A stretch of 64,000 nt of DNA from Streptomyces ardesiacus. Lineage in GTDB: Bacteria > Actinomycetota > Actinomycetes > Streptomycetales > Streptomycetaceae. Each line of letters starts with the position of its first letter. The stretch's first letter is position 1. This document shows positions 49,269-57,251 of the stretch, piece after piece. Made by a program: the position numbers and the translations under genes. The notes under the pieces were generated by a model. The model saw only the letters and a list, made by a program, of their open reading frames with translations, ran no database searches and was not told where the DNA came from. The stretch is taken from positions 62,001 to 126,000 of the forward strand of contig NZ_BEWC01000008.1 of assembly GCF_003112575.1 (NCBI RefSeq), read 5' to 3'.

Positions 49269-50493
49269 TGGGCGCGAGGTCCGTCCCGGCGCCGCGGCGG
49301 CGCACCGCGACCAGGTCCGTACGGGGCTCCTCGGCCGTCCGGACCGGCGCGGACGCGGGCGCGGGGGCGCACACCCCACCGCCCGCGTGCGAGCCGCAGC
49401 CCCCGGTGCCGCCGGCCGCGCCGTCGGCACCCGCGTGCGAGCCGCAGCCGCCGTCCTCGTGCGAGCCGCAGCCGCCACCCCGCACCGAGGCGCGGTGCTC
49501 CGGCAGCGTGACCTCGCCCGCGCCCTCCACCTCGAACCCGGCGTCCGCGATCATCTCCAGGTCCGCGTGGCCCGCCTGGCCCTCGCTCGTGAGGTAGTCG
49601 CCGAGGAAGACCGAGTTGGCCAGGTGCAGCGCGAGCGGCTGCATCGTGCGCAGATGGACCTCGCGCCCGCCCGCGATGCGCACCTCGACGTCCGGGCAGA
49701 CGAACCGCGTCATCGCCAGGATGCGCAGGCACCGCTGCGGGGTGAGGTGCCACTCGTCGGCCAGCGGCGTGCCCTCCATCGGGATCAGGAAGTTGACCGG
49801 CACGGAGTCCGGATCCAGCTCGCGCAGCGAGAAGACCACGTCGACCAGGTCCTCGTCGCTCTCGCCCATGCCCGCGATGAGACCCGAACAGGCGGACAGA
49901 CCGGCCGCGTGGGCCTTGTTCACCGTGTCCACCCGGTCGGCGTACGTGTGCGTGGTGGTGATGTCGCCGTACGTCGACTCGGAGGTGTTGAGGTTGTGGT
50001 TGTACGCGTCGGCGCCGGCCTCCCGCAGCCGCTCCGCCTGGCCGTCGGAGAGCAGACCCAGGCAGGCGCACACCTCGACGGACTCGTTCTGTTCCTTGAT
50101 GGCCCTGATGGTGTCCGAGACCCGGTCCACGTCCCGGTCGGTCGGACCGCGTCCGCTGGCCACGAGACACACCCGCTTGGCGCCCCCGGACACGCCCGCC
50201 GCGGCGGCCGCCGAGGCCTGGTCGGGCTTGAGCCAGGTGTACTTCAGGATCTCCGCCCGGGAGCCCAGCCGCTGCGAGCAGTAGGAGCAGTCCTCCGGGC
50301 ACAGGCCCGACTTGAGGTTGACGAGGTAGTTGAGCTTCACCCGTCGGCCGAACCAGTGACGGCGTACCTTGCCGGCCGCGGCCACCACATCGAGCAGGTC
50401 GTCGTCGGAAGTGGCGAGGACGGCGAGCGCCTCCTCGCGGGTCGGCGACTCGCGCCGAAGCCCCTTGTCCACCAGCGTGTTCAGCAGGTCCAT
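49261..50493 (-). CDS. bioB: Biotin synthase with Cys/His-rich C-terminal extension
   Basis: A 410-residue radical SAM enzyme that inserts sulfur into dethiobiotin. The [4Fe-4S] motif CPEDCSYCSQR lies near residue 66. VCACLGLLSDGQAERLREAG, YNHNLNTSESTYGDITTTHT and ACSGLIAGMGESDEDLVDVV hold the ligands of the [2Fe-2S] cluster and DTB site. The catalytic part ends near residue 330; after GEVTLPEHR comes an unusual tail of about 75 residues in which CGSH occurs three times within Gly-rich spacers. The ATG at 50493 fits the family; upstream in-frame sequence would invade the divergent promoter. Confidence 0.95.
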   Translation of the reverse strand: MDLLNTLVDKGLRRESPTREEALAVLATSDDDLLDVVAAAGKVRRHWFGRRVKLNYLVNLKSGLCPEDCSYCSQRLGSRAEILKYTWLKPDQASAAAAAGVSGGAKRVCLVASGRGPTDRDVDRVSDTIRAIKEQNESVEVCACLGLLSDGQAERLREAGADAYNHNLNTSESTYGDITTTHTYADRVDTVNKAHAAGLSACSGLIAGMGESDEDLVDVVFSLRELDPDSVPVNFLIPMEGTPLADEWHLTPQRCLRILAMTRFVCPDVEVRIAGGREVHLRTMQPLALHLANSVFLGDYLTSEGQAGHADLEMIADAGFEVEGAGEVTLPEHRASVRGGGCGSHEDGGCGSHAGADGAAGGTGGCGSHAGGGVCAPAPASAPVRTAEEPRTDLVAVRRRGAGTDLAPNA

Positions 50494-50643
50494 GAGAGCC
50501 GATCCTGTCCTAAGGGGCCGTCCGCGGCCAAGGAGACTTCGCACAACACTGACAGATCGACGTGTGGGTATTGCCACACCTCGCGGGGGTGGCCGGACCG
50601 CTAATGTCTGTTCATTGCCTACAAAACCCCGGAGGACGGCGCC
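50494..50643. promoter_or_regulatory. Divergent bioB/bioF promoter region
   Basis: The 150-base spacer must hold promoters for both biotin transcription units. GGAGGA at about 50631-50636 is the bioF ribosome binding site. TAATGT at 50602 could be a -10 element for bioF. Actinobacteria use BioQ (TetR type) or BirA-like control; I could not identify a clear BioQ palindrome. Confidence 0.5.
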
Positions 50644-51771
50644 ATGGCGTTCGGCTGGATCGACGAGCAGGACCGGGCGCGTCGCGCGGCCGGACTCGTA
50701 CGGGTGCTGCGGCCCCGTCCGGCCCGGTCGCCGCTGCTGGACCTGGCGAGCAACGACTACCTGGGGCTGGCCCGGCACCCGGAGGTCGTCGAGGGGGCGG
50801 TACGGGCCGCCCGGACCTGGGGCGCCGGCGCGACCGGCTCGCGGCTGGTGACCGGTACGACCGCGCTGCACACCGAACTCGAGCGCGAACTGGCCGCGTT
50901 CTGCGGCTTCGAGGCGGCGCTCGTCCTCTCCTCCGGCTACGCGGCCAACCTCGCCGCGGTCACCGCGCTGGCACCGCACGGCAGCCTCGTCGTCTCCGAC
51001 GCGGGCAACCACGCCTCGCTCATCGACGGCTGCCGGCTGGCCCGCGGCACGACCCAGGTCGTGGGGCACGCCGACCCGGACGCCGTGCGCAAGGCACTGG
51101 CGACGCACGAGGGCCCCGCCGTGGCCGTGTCCGACACGGTCTTCTCGGTCGACGGCGACGCGGCTCCCCTGGCCGAACTCGCCGAGGCGTGCCGGGCGTA
51201 CGGCGCCGGACTCGTCGTCGACGACGCCCACGGGCTCGGCGTCCTGGGCCACGGCGGACGGGGTGCCCCGCAGGGGGCGGGGCTCGCGGGCCGGGACGAC
51301 GTCGTCGCGACCGTCACGCTGTCCAAGTCGCTCGGCGCCCAGGGCGGCGCCGTCCTCGGCCCCGCCCGGGTCGTCGACCACCTGGTCAACGCGGCCCGTA
51401 CGTTCATCTTCGACACCGGACTCGCCCCCGCCGCGGCGGGGGCGGCCCTGGCGGCCCTCCGGCTGCTCGGCCGCGAGCCCGAGCGTGCGGCGAGGGCCCG
51501 AGCCGTCGCCGCCGCACTGCACGCACGCCTGACCGCCGCGGGTCTGGACGCGGTACGTCCCGACGCCGCGGTGGTCTCGGTGCGCGCGCCGTCCCCGGAG
51601 GAAGCCGTGCGATGGGCGGCCGACTGCCGTGCGGCCGGCCTGTCCGTGGGCTGCTTCCGCCCTCCTTCCGTGCCCGACGGCGTCTCACGGCTCAGGCTGA
51701 CCGCCCGCGGGGACCTCTCCGGGGAACAGATCGAACGCGCTGTACGGGTGATCGGCGAAACGCGGCCATGA
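50644..51771 (+). CDS. bioF: 8-amino-7-oxononanoate synthase
   Basis: A 375-residue alpha-oxoamine synthase that joins pimeloyl-CoA/ACP and alanine. LLDLASNDYLGLARHPEVVE, GAGATGSRLVTGTTALHTEL, VVDDAHGLGVLGHGGRGAPQ and the PLP lysine near residue 229 in VATVTLSKSLGAQGG are diagnostic. The gene is divergent from bioBAD; together bioF, A, D and B cover the four late steps from pimeloyl thioester to biotin. bioC/bioH or bioI-like pimelate genes are not in this window. Confidence 0.95.
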   Translation: MAFGWIDEQDRARRAAGLVRVLRPRPARSPLLDLASNDYLGLARHPEVVEGAVRAARTWGAGATGSRLVTGTTALHTELERELAAFCGFEAALVLSSGYAANLAAVTALAPHGSLVVSDAGNHASLIDGCRLARGTTQVVGHADPDAVRKALATHEGPAVAVSDTVFSVDGDAAPLAELAEACRAYGAGLVVDDAHGLGVLGHGGRGAPQGAGLAGRDDVVATVTLSKSLGAQGGAVLGPARVVDHLVNAARTFIFDTGLAPAAAGAALAALRLLGREPERAARARAVAAALHARLTAAGLDAVRPDAAVVSVRAPSPEEAVRWAADCRAAGLSVGCFRPPSVPDGVSRLRLTARGDLSGEQIERAVRVIGETRP

Positions 51772-51813
51772 GTCGGCGTGGCACGGCCGTGCGTCGTCCG
51801 GCGCCCTGCGCGG

Positions 51814-52053
51814 TCAGTCGCGGACGGCCGCGGTGAAGGCCGTCCAGCTCCCGGGGGAGAAGAGCAGGGCGGGCCCGGCCGGGTTCTTGGAGTCGCGCAC
51901 GGCGAGCAGTCCGGCCCAGGGGCCGGCCGGCGGACGGGCCGTCTCCAGGCAGTTGTTGGCCCCGGTGCTGTAACTGCTGCGCAGCCACCGGGTGCCGGTC
52001 ATATCGGTGCTGACAGGGATGTTCCGGGGACGTTCGGACATGATGCCTGGCAT
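51814..52053 (-). CDS. DUF397 domain protein
   Basis: A 79-residue protein with the DUF397 hallmarks WLRSSYSTGANNCLETA, VRDSKNPAGPALLFSP and SWTAFTAAVRD. These small proteins are nearly always encoded beside a WhiJ-type XRE/DUF5753 regulator in Streptomyces and are thought to modulate it. AGGAGG precedes the ATG at 52053. It lies nine bases after the regulator gene, in the same operon. Confidence 0.93.
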   Translation of the reverse strand: MPGIMSERPRNIPVSTDMTGTRWLRSSYSTGANNCLETARPPAGPWAGLLAVRDSKNPAGPALLFSPGSWTAFTAAVRD

Positions 52054-52062
52054 GGTGCCTCC

Positions 52063-52923
52063 TTACGCGCCTGCCGCGGTCGCGGCGATGAAGTCCAACG
52101 AGTCCTCGGGCGAAAGGGCATGGATCAGAAGGGAGTTGAAGGCCTCGGTGTAGGCCTCTAGGTCTTCTTTCCGTTCGAGATGCAAGCTACTCGTCAAGTG
52201 GTCGAGAACCACCACGTCGAGATCAGAAGTGGTCGAAAAGGAGAAGATTACGAAAGGCCCGGTGACACCGATGTGCGCCCCGGCGGCAAAGGGCAGGACC
52301 TGGAGCCGGACGTGGGGGAGCCGCGCGGCCTCGACCAGGCGGGCCAGTTGACGGGCCATCACCCCCGGTCCGCCCACCTCCCGGCGCAGCACCGCCTCGT
52401 CCAGCACCGCGCTGAGCGCCAGCGGCGGGTCCGCGCGCAGGACGTCCTGGCGGGCCAGCCGGACCTCCACCAGTGTGTCCAGCCGTTCCTCCGGCAGTCC
52501 GTCCACCGCCGCCCGCGTCACCGCGCGGGCGTACTCCGGCGTCTGGAGCAGGCCGGGGACCACCGTGGTCTCCAGGGTGCGCATCGCGCTGGCCTGCGAC
52601 TCCAGGCTGATGAAGTCGCGGTAGGTCGGGGGCAGCACCCCGCGATAGGCGTGCCACCAGTGGTTGCGCCCGCCGGCGTCCTCGGAGTGCGCCAGCGTCA
52701 CCAGCAGTCCCCGCAACTGCTCGTCGTCCACGCCGTAGACGTCCAGCAGCAACCGCACGTCGGCCGGTTTCGCGCCACTCGTGCCGGTCTCGATCCGGCT
52801 GACCTTCGACTGGTGCCAGCCCACGAGCCGGGCCGCCTCGCCGCTGGTGATGCCCGCCGCCGCGCGCAGGGCGCGCAGTTCCGCACCCAGCTTCCGGCGG
52901 CGCACCACGGGACCGTGCTGCAT
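52063..52923 (-). CDS. XRE-family regulator with DUF5753 domain (WhiJ-like)
   Basis: A 286-residue regulator. The N-terminal helix-turn-helix (LGAELRALRAAAGITSGEAA, RLVGWHQSKVSRIETGTSG) covers about residues 12-65. The C-terminal DUF5753 region (LQTPEYARAVTRAAVDGLPE, ALSAVLDEAVLRREVGGPGV, LQVLPFAAGAHIGVTGPFVI) is typical of WhiJ paralogues that affect development and antibiotic production. It forms the classic three-part set with the DUF397 gene downstream and the divergent anti-sigma-type ATPase at 53135. Confidence 0.92.
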   Translation of the reverse strand: MQHGPVVRRRKLGAELRALRAAAGITSGEAARLVGWHQSKVSRIETGTSGAKPADVRLLLDVYGVDDEQLRGLLVTLAHSEDAGGRNHWWHAYRGVLPPTYRDFISLESQASAMRTLETTVVPGLLQTPEYARAVTRAAVDGLPEERLDTLVEVRLARQDVLRADPPLALSAVLDEAVLRREVGGPGVMARQLARLVEAARLPHVRLQVLPFAAGAHIGVTGPFVIFSFSTTSDLDVVVLDHLTSSLHLERKEDLEAYTEAFNSLLIHALSPEDSLDFIAATAAGA

Positions 52924-53134
52924 GGGACAACTCCCCCTACTCCCTATGAGCCGCCCGAATACGCTCGGCCGTCGCAGAGTTCACCGCTTCGAGCGACAGA
53001 TATATGCATATCTTGGTGGATCGCCGCCCTTCACCGGGTCAGTGGTGGCAGTCTGGCGGCGAAGCACCAGTCCGGGACCGTACTCGAACGATCCGCTCCG
53101 TGTCGGGCCTGCGGTCCCGTGAGAAAGGGACGAC

Positions 53135-53653
53135 GTGGCCATGGCAGATCATCTGGAAGCATCCGTCACTCTGCCGAGCGATCCCGCCTCGGTGGCCGCC
53201 GCGCGGACCTACGCGGTCGGCACCCTGGCGGAATGGGGGCTGCCGGCCGACGCGGACCTGTCCGAGACCGTCCGGCTCGTCGTCTCCGAACTGGCGACCA
53301 ACGCCGTCCAGCACACGCTGGGGCAGTCGCCCACCTTCACGGTGAACCTCGTCCTCGACCGCGACGAGAGACTGCGCGTCGGCGTCACCGACAGCCATCC
53401 GCGCTTCCCCAAGCGCCTGCCCGCGGCCGTGCAGCAGGACAACGGGCGGGGCATGGTGATCATCCGCTGGCTGACCGCCGAGTACGGCGGCAGGCTGCGG
53501 GTCCGGCCCACGCGCGAGGGCGGCAAGACCGTCTCGATCGAACTGCCCTGGGCGCCCCCGGGCCGGCCGGCCGCACCCGCGGGGGTGACGGCGGGGCAGA
53601 GCGCCGTCACCCCCGCGGGCGGGCTACTTGACCCGGCCGTACCAGACGCTTGA
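53135..53653 (+). CDS. RsbW-like ATP-binding protein (anti-sigma kinase type)
   Basis: A 172-residue HATPase-domain protein. The N box is LVVSELATNAVQHTLG and the G box DNGRGMVIIRWLTAEYGG. Such orphan GHKL ATPases accompany WhiJ/DUF397 genes and may act as serine kinases or anti-sigma factors. GTG at 53135 or ATG at 53141 may be the start. The last 25 residues (APAGVTAGQSAVTPAGG and on) are encoded by a terminator hairpin and beyond, and overlap the converging NlpC gene by 30 bases, so the functional domain ends near residue 148. Confidence 0.9.
   Translation: MAMADHLEASVTLPSDPASVAAARTYAVGTLAEWGLPADADLSETVRLVVSELATNAVQHTLGQSPTFTVNLVLDRDERLRVGVTDSHPRFPKRLPAAVQQDNGRGMVIIRWLTAEYGGRLRVRPTREGGKTVSIELPWAPPGRPAAPAGVTAGQSAVTPAGGLLDPAVPDA
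53578..53617. terminator. Perfect 16-bp hairpin inside the 3' end of the ATPase gene
   Basis: Arms 53578-53593 and 53602-53617 (CGCGGGGGTGACGGCG and its reverse complement) enclose an 8-base loop. The hairpin starts six bases after the stop of the NlpC/P60 gene on the minus strand and lies within the coding end of the plus-strand ATPase gene. It can terminate the NlpC transcript. Confidence 0.82.
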
Positions 53654-54097
53654 GGTCCAGATCTTCTGCAGGCGCACCACGTCCCCGGTCTTCGGGGCGT
53701 GCCAGAGCTTGCCCTTCCCGGCGTAGATGCCGACGTGGTACACGCTGCGGCCCGAGTGGAAGAACACCAGGTCTCCCGCCTTGCGGTTGCCGGGGGAGAC
53801 ATGGCGGGTGTTGTTGTACTGCTGGGCCGCGGTGCGGGGCAGTTTCTTGCCGGCCTTCTTGAACGAGTACAGCGTCAGGCCGGAGCAGTCGAACCGGTAG
53901 GGGCCGGTGGCGCCCCAGCGGTAGGGGGCGCCCTTCTTGGAAGCGGCGATCTTGAGGGCTTTCGCCGCATGGGTCGCCGCGGCCGCCTCGGAGGCGACAC
54001 CGGGGACCACGACGGAGCCGCCCACGGCGGCGAGGGTGAGGGCCGAGGCGGTACCGGCACGAGCCATCAGGGACGGGACACGATTGAGCGCGGACAT
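53624..54097 (-). CDS. Secreted NlpC/P60 peptidoglycan endopeptidase
   Basis: A 157-residue cell-wall hydrolase. The N-terminus is a Sec signal (SALNRVPSLMARAGTASALT, LAAVGGSVVVPGVASEAAAA), cleaved near Ala-rich residue 40. The NlpC/P60 domain has catalytic Cys71 in RFDCSGLTLYSFKKAG and His near 120 in VYHVGIYAGKGKLWHAP. It would cut peptide crosslinks during growth or germination. The ATG at 54097 is chosen because the signal peptide begins there; the upstream sequence is a c-di-AMP riboswitch leader, not coding. A hairpin terminator follows. Confidence 0.9.
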   Translation of the reverse strand: MSALNRVPSLMARAGTASALTLAAVGGSVVVPGVASEAAAATHAAKALKIAASKKGAPYRWGATGPYRFDCSGLTLYSFKKAGKKLPRTAAQQYNNTRHVSPGNRKAGDLVFFHSGRSVYHVGIYAGKGKLWHAPKTGDVVRLQKIWTSSVWYGRVK

Positions 54098-54102
54098 GCG
54101 CA

Positions 54103-54262
54103 ACCCTTCGTCAGCCGCCTGTGAAGGATGACCTGTCGGATTCGGGCTGGCGAAGTTGCCCGGCCGCACGCGTGCGGCTTCACCCCAAGGACCGCTCGGC
54201 CCCGGCGTCCGAAAGTCCGGACGGCCGTGCCGGCGACCCGTCGTGCTCGGGTCCTCCACTCC
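54103..54262 (-). ncRNA. c-di-AMP riboswitch (ydaO/yuaA type)
   Basis: The 5' leader of the NlpC/P60 gene on the minus strand carries the conserved ydaO core: GGGGTGAAG (complement of 54178-54186), then GGGCAACTTCGCC, CCCGAATCCGACAGGTCATCC (complement of 54126-54146, quoted here with the family's CCGACAG core), CAGGCGGCTGACGAAGG near the start codon, and an upstream GACCCGAGC...GGGTC stem-loop. This motif class controls cell-wall hydrolase and rpf genes in Streptomyces, where c-di-AMP generally turns expression off. The outer boundary is approximate. Confidence 0.82.
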
Positions 54263-54594
54263 TGCCGATCCACTTCCCTGTCGACCGGTCGTCCGGGCGG
54301 CGGCAGGACTCGGCGTCCGCCCGGACCGCCCCGCCGCTGCGGCGGGGGCTTGTCGTCAGTCACGGATCTTGTCCCGCCCCCAGGGGAATTCCCAACGGAA
54401 CGTGCTCTTTGTGTTGTTACGCGCCGCTCGTCCGATCGGGTTGACGCCTGCGTCGCCGAGGCGCCGTCCCCCGTGCCGGCGGCCCCGGGACCAGCGGCGC
54501 AGGGGCGCGTCGCGCACGCGTGGAGCACGGGTGCCGCAACTTGGACCGGTCGCGAATCGGACGTGTTCCTACGCCGAAAGAGGGTACGCCTTTT

Positions 54595-54639
54595 GGTCCG
54601 TTTCGATCCGGTACGTTCCGCTTCGGTCTGTTTCGACCC
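54595..54639. repeat. Direct repeat upstream of urease operon
   Basis: GGTCCGTTTCGATCC (54595-54609) recurs as GGTCTGTTTCGACCC (54625-54639), 30 bases apart or about three helical turns, matching at 12 of 15 positions. GGTACGTTCC lies between. On the minus strand each unit contains CGAAAC, similar to half a GlnR site. It could be a regulator binding array. Confidence 0.5.
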
Positions 54640-54711
54640 GAGTGTGCCGGAGCGGACATGCGGGACGTCGCCGACCGAGAGAGGGCATGCCGGAAAGCGC
54701 CGACGGCATCG

Positions 54712-54749
54712 GTAATCACTCGGTCAAAACCGGGTGACGTGGCCGTAAC
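54712..54749 (+). promoter_or_regulatory. GlnR-like binding array upstream of ureA
   Basis: Four pentamers follow with exactly six bases between each: GTAAT (54712), GTCAA (54723), GTGAC (54734), GTAAC (54745). This is the 11-base periodicity of the GlnR box (gTnAC-n6-GaAAC, repeated); the last pair fits best. GlnR is reported to control the urease operon in S. coelicolor, so nitrogen-dependent repression or activation is expected here. Confidence 0.7.
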
Positions 54750-54901
54750 ACTCTAGCCGTACTCTGCACCCCGATCCACCTGCGCTTTTGCGGCACCGGT
54801 GGGTGCATTCGGGCGCATTCCCCTGTGTTACATCTAGAGCCGTCGCGGTAGCCGCGGCAGCCGGCCGTCCGGTCCTGACGGCATGCCCTGTGAGGTGGTA
54901 A

Positions 54902-55204
<303 letters not shown>

Positions 55205-55217
55205 CGGAGCGGCAGTC

Positions 55218-55529
55218 GTGATTCCCGGAGAGATCCTTTTCGCCGACGAGCCGGTGGCCTTCAACGAAGGCCGCGACGTGATCCGCCTGACCGTGCTCAA
55301 CACCGCCGACCGGCCCGTCCAGGTCGGCTCCCACTACCACTTCGCCGAGGTCAACCCCGGTCTCGAGTTCGACCGCGCCGCGGCGCACGGCAGGCGTCTG
55401 GACATCGCCGCCGGCACCGCCGTCCGGTTCGAGCCCGGCATCCCCGTCGACGTACGGCTGATCCCCCTCGGGGGCGCCCGTGTCGTCGTGGGGCTGCGCG
55501 GCGCGACCGGAGGTGCCCTCGATGCGTGA
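55218..55529 (+). CDS. ureB: Urease subunit beta
   Basis: A 103-residue beta subunit: IPGEILFADEPVAFNEGRDV, TVLNTADRPVQVGSHYHFAE and DVRLIPLGGARVVVGLRG. The GTG at 55218 is chosen because UreB proteins begin MIPGEI and GGAG lies eight bases upstream; an ATG at 55188 would extend into ureA. The stop overlaps the ureC start by eight bases. Confidence 0.95.
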   Translation: MIPGEILFADEPVAFNEGRDVIRLTVLNTADRPVQVGSHYHFAEVNPGLEFDRAAAHGRRLDIAAGTAVRFEPGIPVDVRLIPLGGARVVVGLRGATGGALDA

Positions 55530-57243
55530 ACTGTCCCGTCCCGCCTACGCCGACCTGTTCGGCCCGACCACCGGCGACCGGATCCGCCTCGCCGACACCG
55601 ACCTCCTCGTCGAGATCGAGGAGGACCGCTCGGGCGGCCCCGGCCGCTCCGGCGACGAAGCCGTCTTCGGCGGCGGCAAGGTGCTGCGCGAGTCCATGGG
55701 CCAGGCGCGTACGACCCGCGCCGAAGGCGCCCCCGACACCGTGATCACCGGAGCCGTGATCATCGACCACTGGGGGATCGTCAAGGCCGACATCGGCATC
55801 CGCGACGGCCGGATCACGGGCATCGGCAAGTCCGGCAACCCGGACACCATGGACGGCGTCCACCCCGACCTGGTCATCGGCCCCGAGACCGAGGTGATCG
55901 CGGGCAACGGCAAGATCGTGACCGCGGGCGGCATCGACACCCACGTCCACTTCATCGCGCCGGACGCCGTCGACGAGGCCCTGGCGTCCGGCATCACCAC
56001 CCTCATCGGCGGCGGCACCGGCCCCGCCGAGGGCAGCAAGGCGACGACCGTCACGCCCGGCGCCTGGCACCTCGCGTGGATGTTCGCCGCCGTGGAGTCG
56101 AGCCCCGTCAACATCGGCTTCCTCGGCAAGGGCAGCACCATGTCGAAGGAGTCCATGCGCGACCAACTGCGCGCCGGCGTCCTCGGCTTCAAGATCCACG
56201 AGGACTGGGGCGCGACCCCCGCCGTCATCTCCGCCTGCCTGGACGTGTGCGAGGAGTCCGGCGTCCAGCTCGCCATCCACTCCGACACCCTGAACGAGGC
56301 GGGCTTCGTCGGCGACACCTTCGACGCGGTCGCCGGCCGCACCCTGCACGCCTTCCACGTCGAGGGCGCCGGCGGCGGCCACGCACCTGACATGATCACG
56401 GCGGTGTCGCTGCCCAACATGCTGCCGGCGTCCACCAACCCGACCCGGCCGCACACCGTCAACACCGTCGAGGAGCACCTCGACATGCTGATGGTCTGCC
56501 ACCACCTCAACCCCGCCGTCCCCGAGGACCTGGCCTTCGCCGAGTCCCGGATCCGGCCCAGCACCATCGCGGCCGAGGACATCCTGCACGACATGGGGGC
56601 GATCTCCATCATGTCGTCCGACGCCCAGGCCATGGGGCGCATCGGCGAGGTGATCCTGCGGACCTGGCAGACCGCGCACGTGATGAAGCGGCGGCGCGGC
56701 TTCCTGCCCGGCGACACCCGTGCGGACAACCTCCGCGCCCGTCGCTATGTCGCCAAGTACACCATCAACCCCGCCGTGGCCCAGGGCATCGAGCACGAGG
56801 TCGGTTCCGTCGAGACCGGCAAGCTCGCCGACCTGGTGCTCTGGGACCCCCGCTTCTTCGGCGTGCGGCCACACCTCGTCATCAAGGGCGGCCAGATCGC
56901 GTACGCGCAGGTGGGCGACGCGAACGCCTCCATTCCCACGCCGCAGCCGGTCCTGCCGCGCCCGATGTACGGGGCGCTCGGGACGGCTCCCGCCACCAAC
57001 TCGGTCAACTTCGTCTCCGAGCAGGCCGTCGAGGACGGGCTGGCGGAGCGGCTCGGGCTCGGGCGGGCGTTCGTGCCCATCCGGTCCACGCGCGGCCGGA
57101 CCAAGGCGGACATGCGGCAGAACGACGCGCTGCCCCGCGTGGAGGTCGCCGCGGACTCCTTCGCGGTGACCATCGACGGCGAACTCGTCGAACCCGCCCC
57201 CGTCGCCGAACTGCCGCTGGCCCAGCGGTACTTCCTCTTCTGA
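55522..57243 (+). CDS. ureC: Urease subunit alpha
   Basis: A 573-residue catalytic subunit. DTHVHF near residue 138 supplies two Ni ligands, GFKIHEDWG carries the Lys (about 224) that is carbamylated to bridge both nickels, HSDTLNEAGFVGDT and the flap segment VCHHLNPAVPEDLAFAESRI (His near 327) follow, and SSDAQAMGRIGEV has the last Asp ligand. The ATG at 55522 gives the family start RELSRPAYADLFGPTTGD. All active-site residues are present, so the enzyme should be functional. Confidence 0.97.
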   Translation: MRELSRPAYADLFGPTTGDRIRLADTDLLVEIEEDRSGGPGRSGDEAVFGGGKVLRESMGQARTTRAEGAPDTVITGAVIIDHWGIVKADIGIRDGRITGIGKSGNPDTMDGVHPDLVIGPETEVIAGNGKIVTAGGIDTHVHFIAPDAVDEALASGITTLIGGGTGPAEGSKATTVTPGAWHLAWMFAAVESSPVNIGFLGKGSTMSKESMRDQLRAGVLGFKIHEDWGATPAVISACLDVCEESGVQLAIHSDTLNEAGFVGDTFDAVAGRTLHAFHVEGAGGGHAPDMITAVSLPNMLPASTNPTRPHTVNTVEEHLDMLMVCHHLNPAVPEDLAFAESRIRPSTIAAEDILHDMGAISIMSSDAQAMGRIGEVILRTWQTAHVMKRRRGFLPGDTRADNLRARRYVAKYTINPAVAQGIEHEVGSVETGKLADLVLWDPRFFGVRPHLVIKGGQIAYAQVGDANASIPTPQPVLPRPMYGALGTAPATNSVNFVSEQAVEDGLAERLGLGRAFVPIRSTRGRTKADMRQNDALPRVEVAADSFAVTIDGELVEPAPVAELPLAQRYFLF

Positions 57244-57251
57244 GCGCCGGG

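Larger units (their letters stand above)
54098..54901. other. 804-base intergenic region between NlpC gene and urease operon
   Basis: This stretch holds the minus-strand riboswitch leader (54103-54262), its upstream promoter area, a 15-base direct repeat (54595-54639) and a GlnR-like array (54712-54749). The part 54270-54590 shows no gene, RNA or clear hairpin; short open frames there have atypical codon use for this genome. The urease promoter should lie between about 54730 and 54850, but I could not fix a -10/-35 pair. Confidence 0.7.

Noticed and set aside
49268..49478. Extended bioA start inside bioB
   Set aside because: The extension is Ala/Arg/Pro-rich and derived from the bioB tail in another frame; BioA similarity begins after 49268.
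53624..54259. Longer N-terminal start for the NlpC/P60 protein
   Set aside because: The added 54 codons coincide with the c-di-AMP riboswitch core and would precede, and so hide, a good signal peptide.
54128..54737. Open frames of 100-195 codons between the NlpC gene and ureA on the plus strand
   Set aside because: They have Arg/Pro/Ser-rich translations, no good ribosome binding sites, and cover the riboswitch and regulatory arrays.
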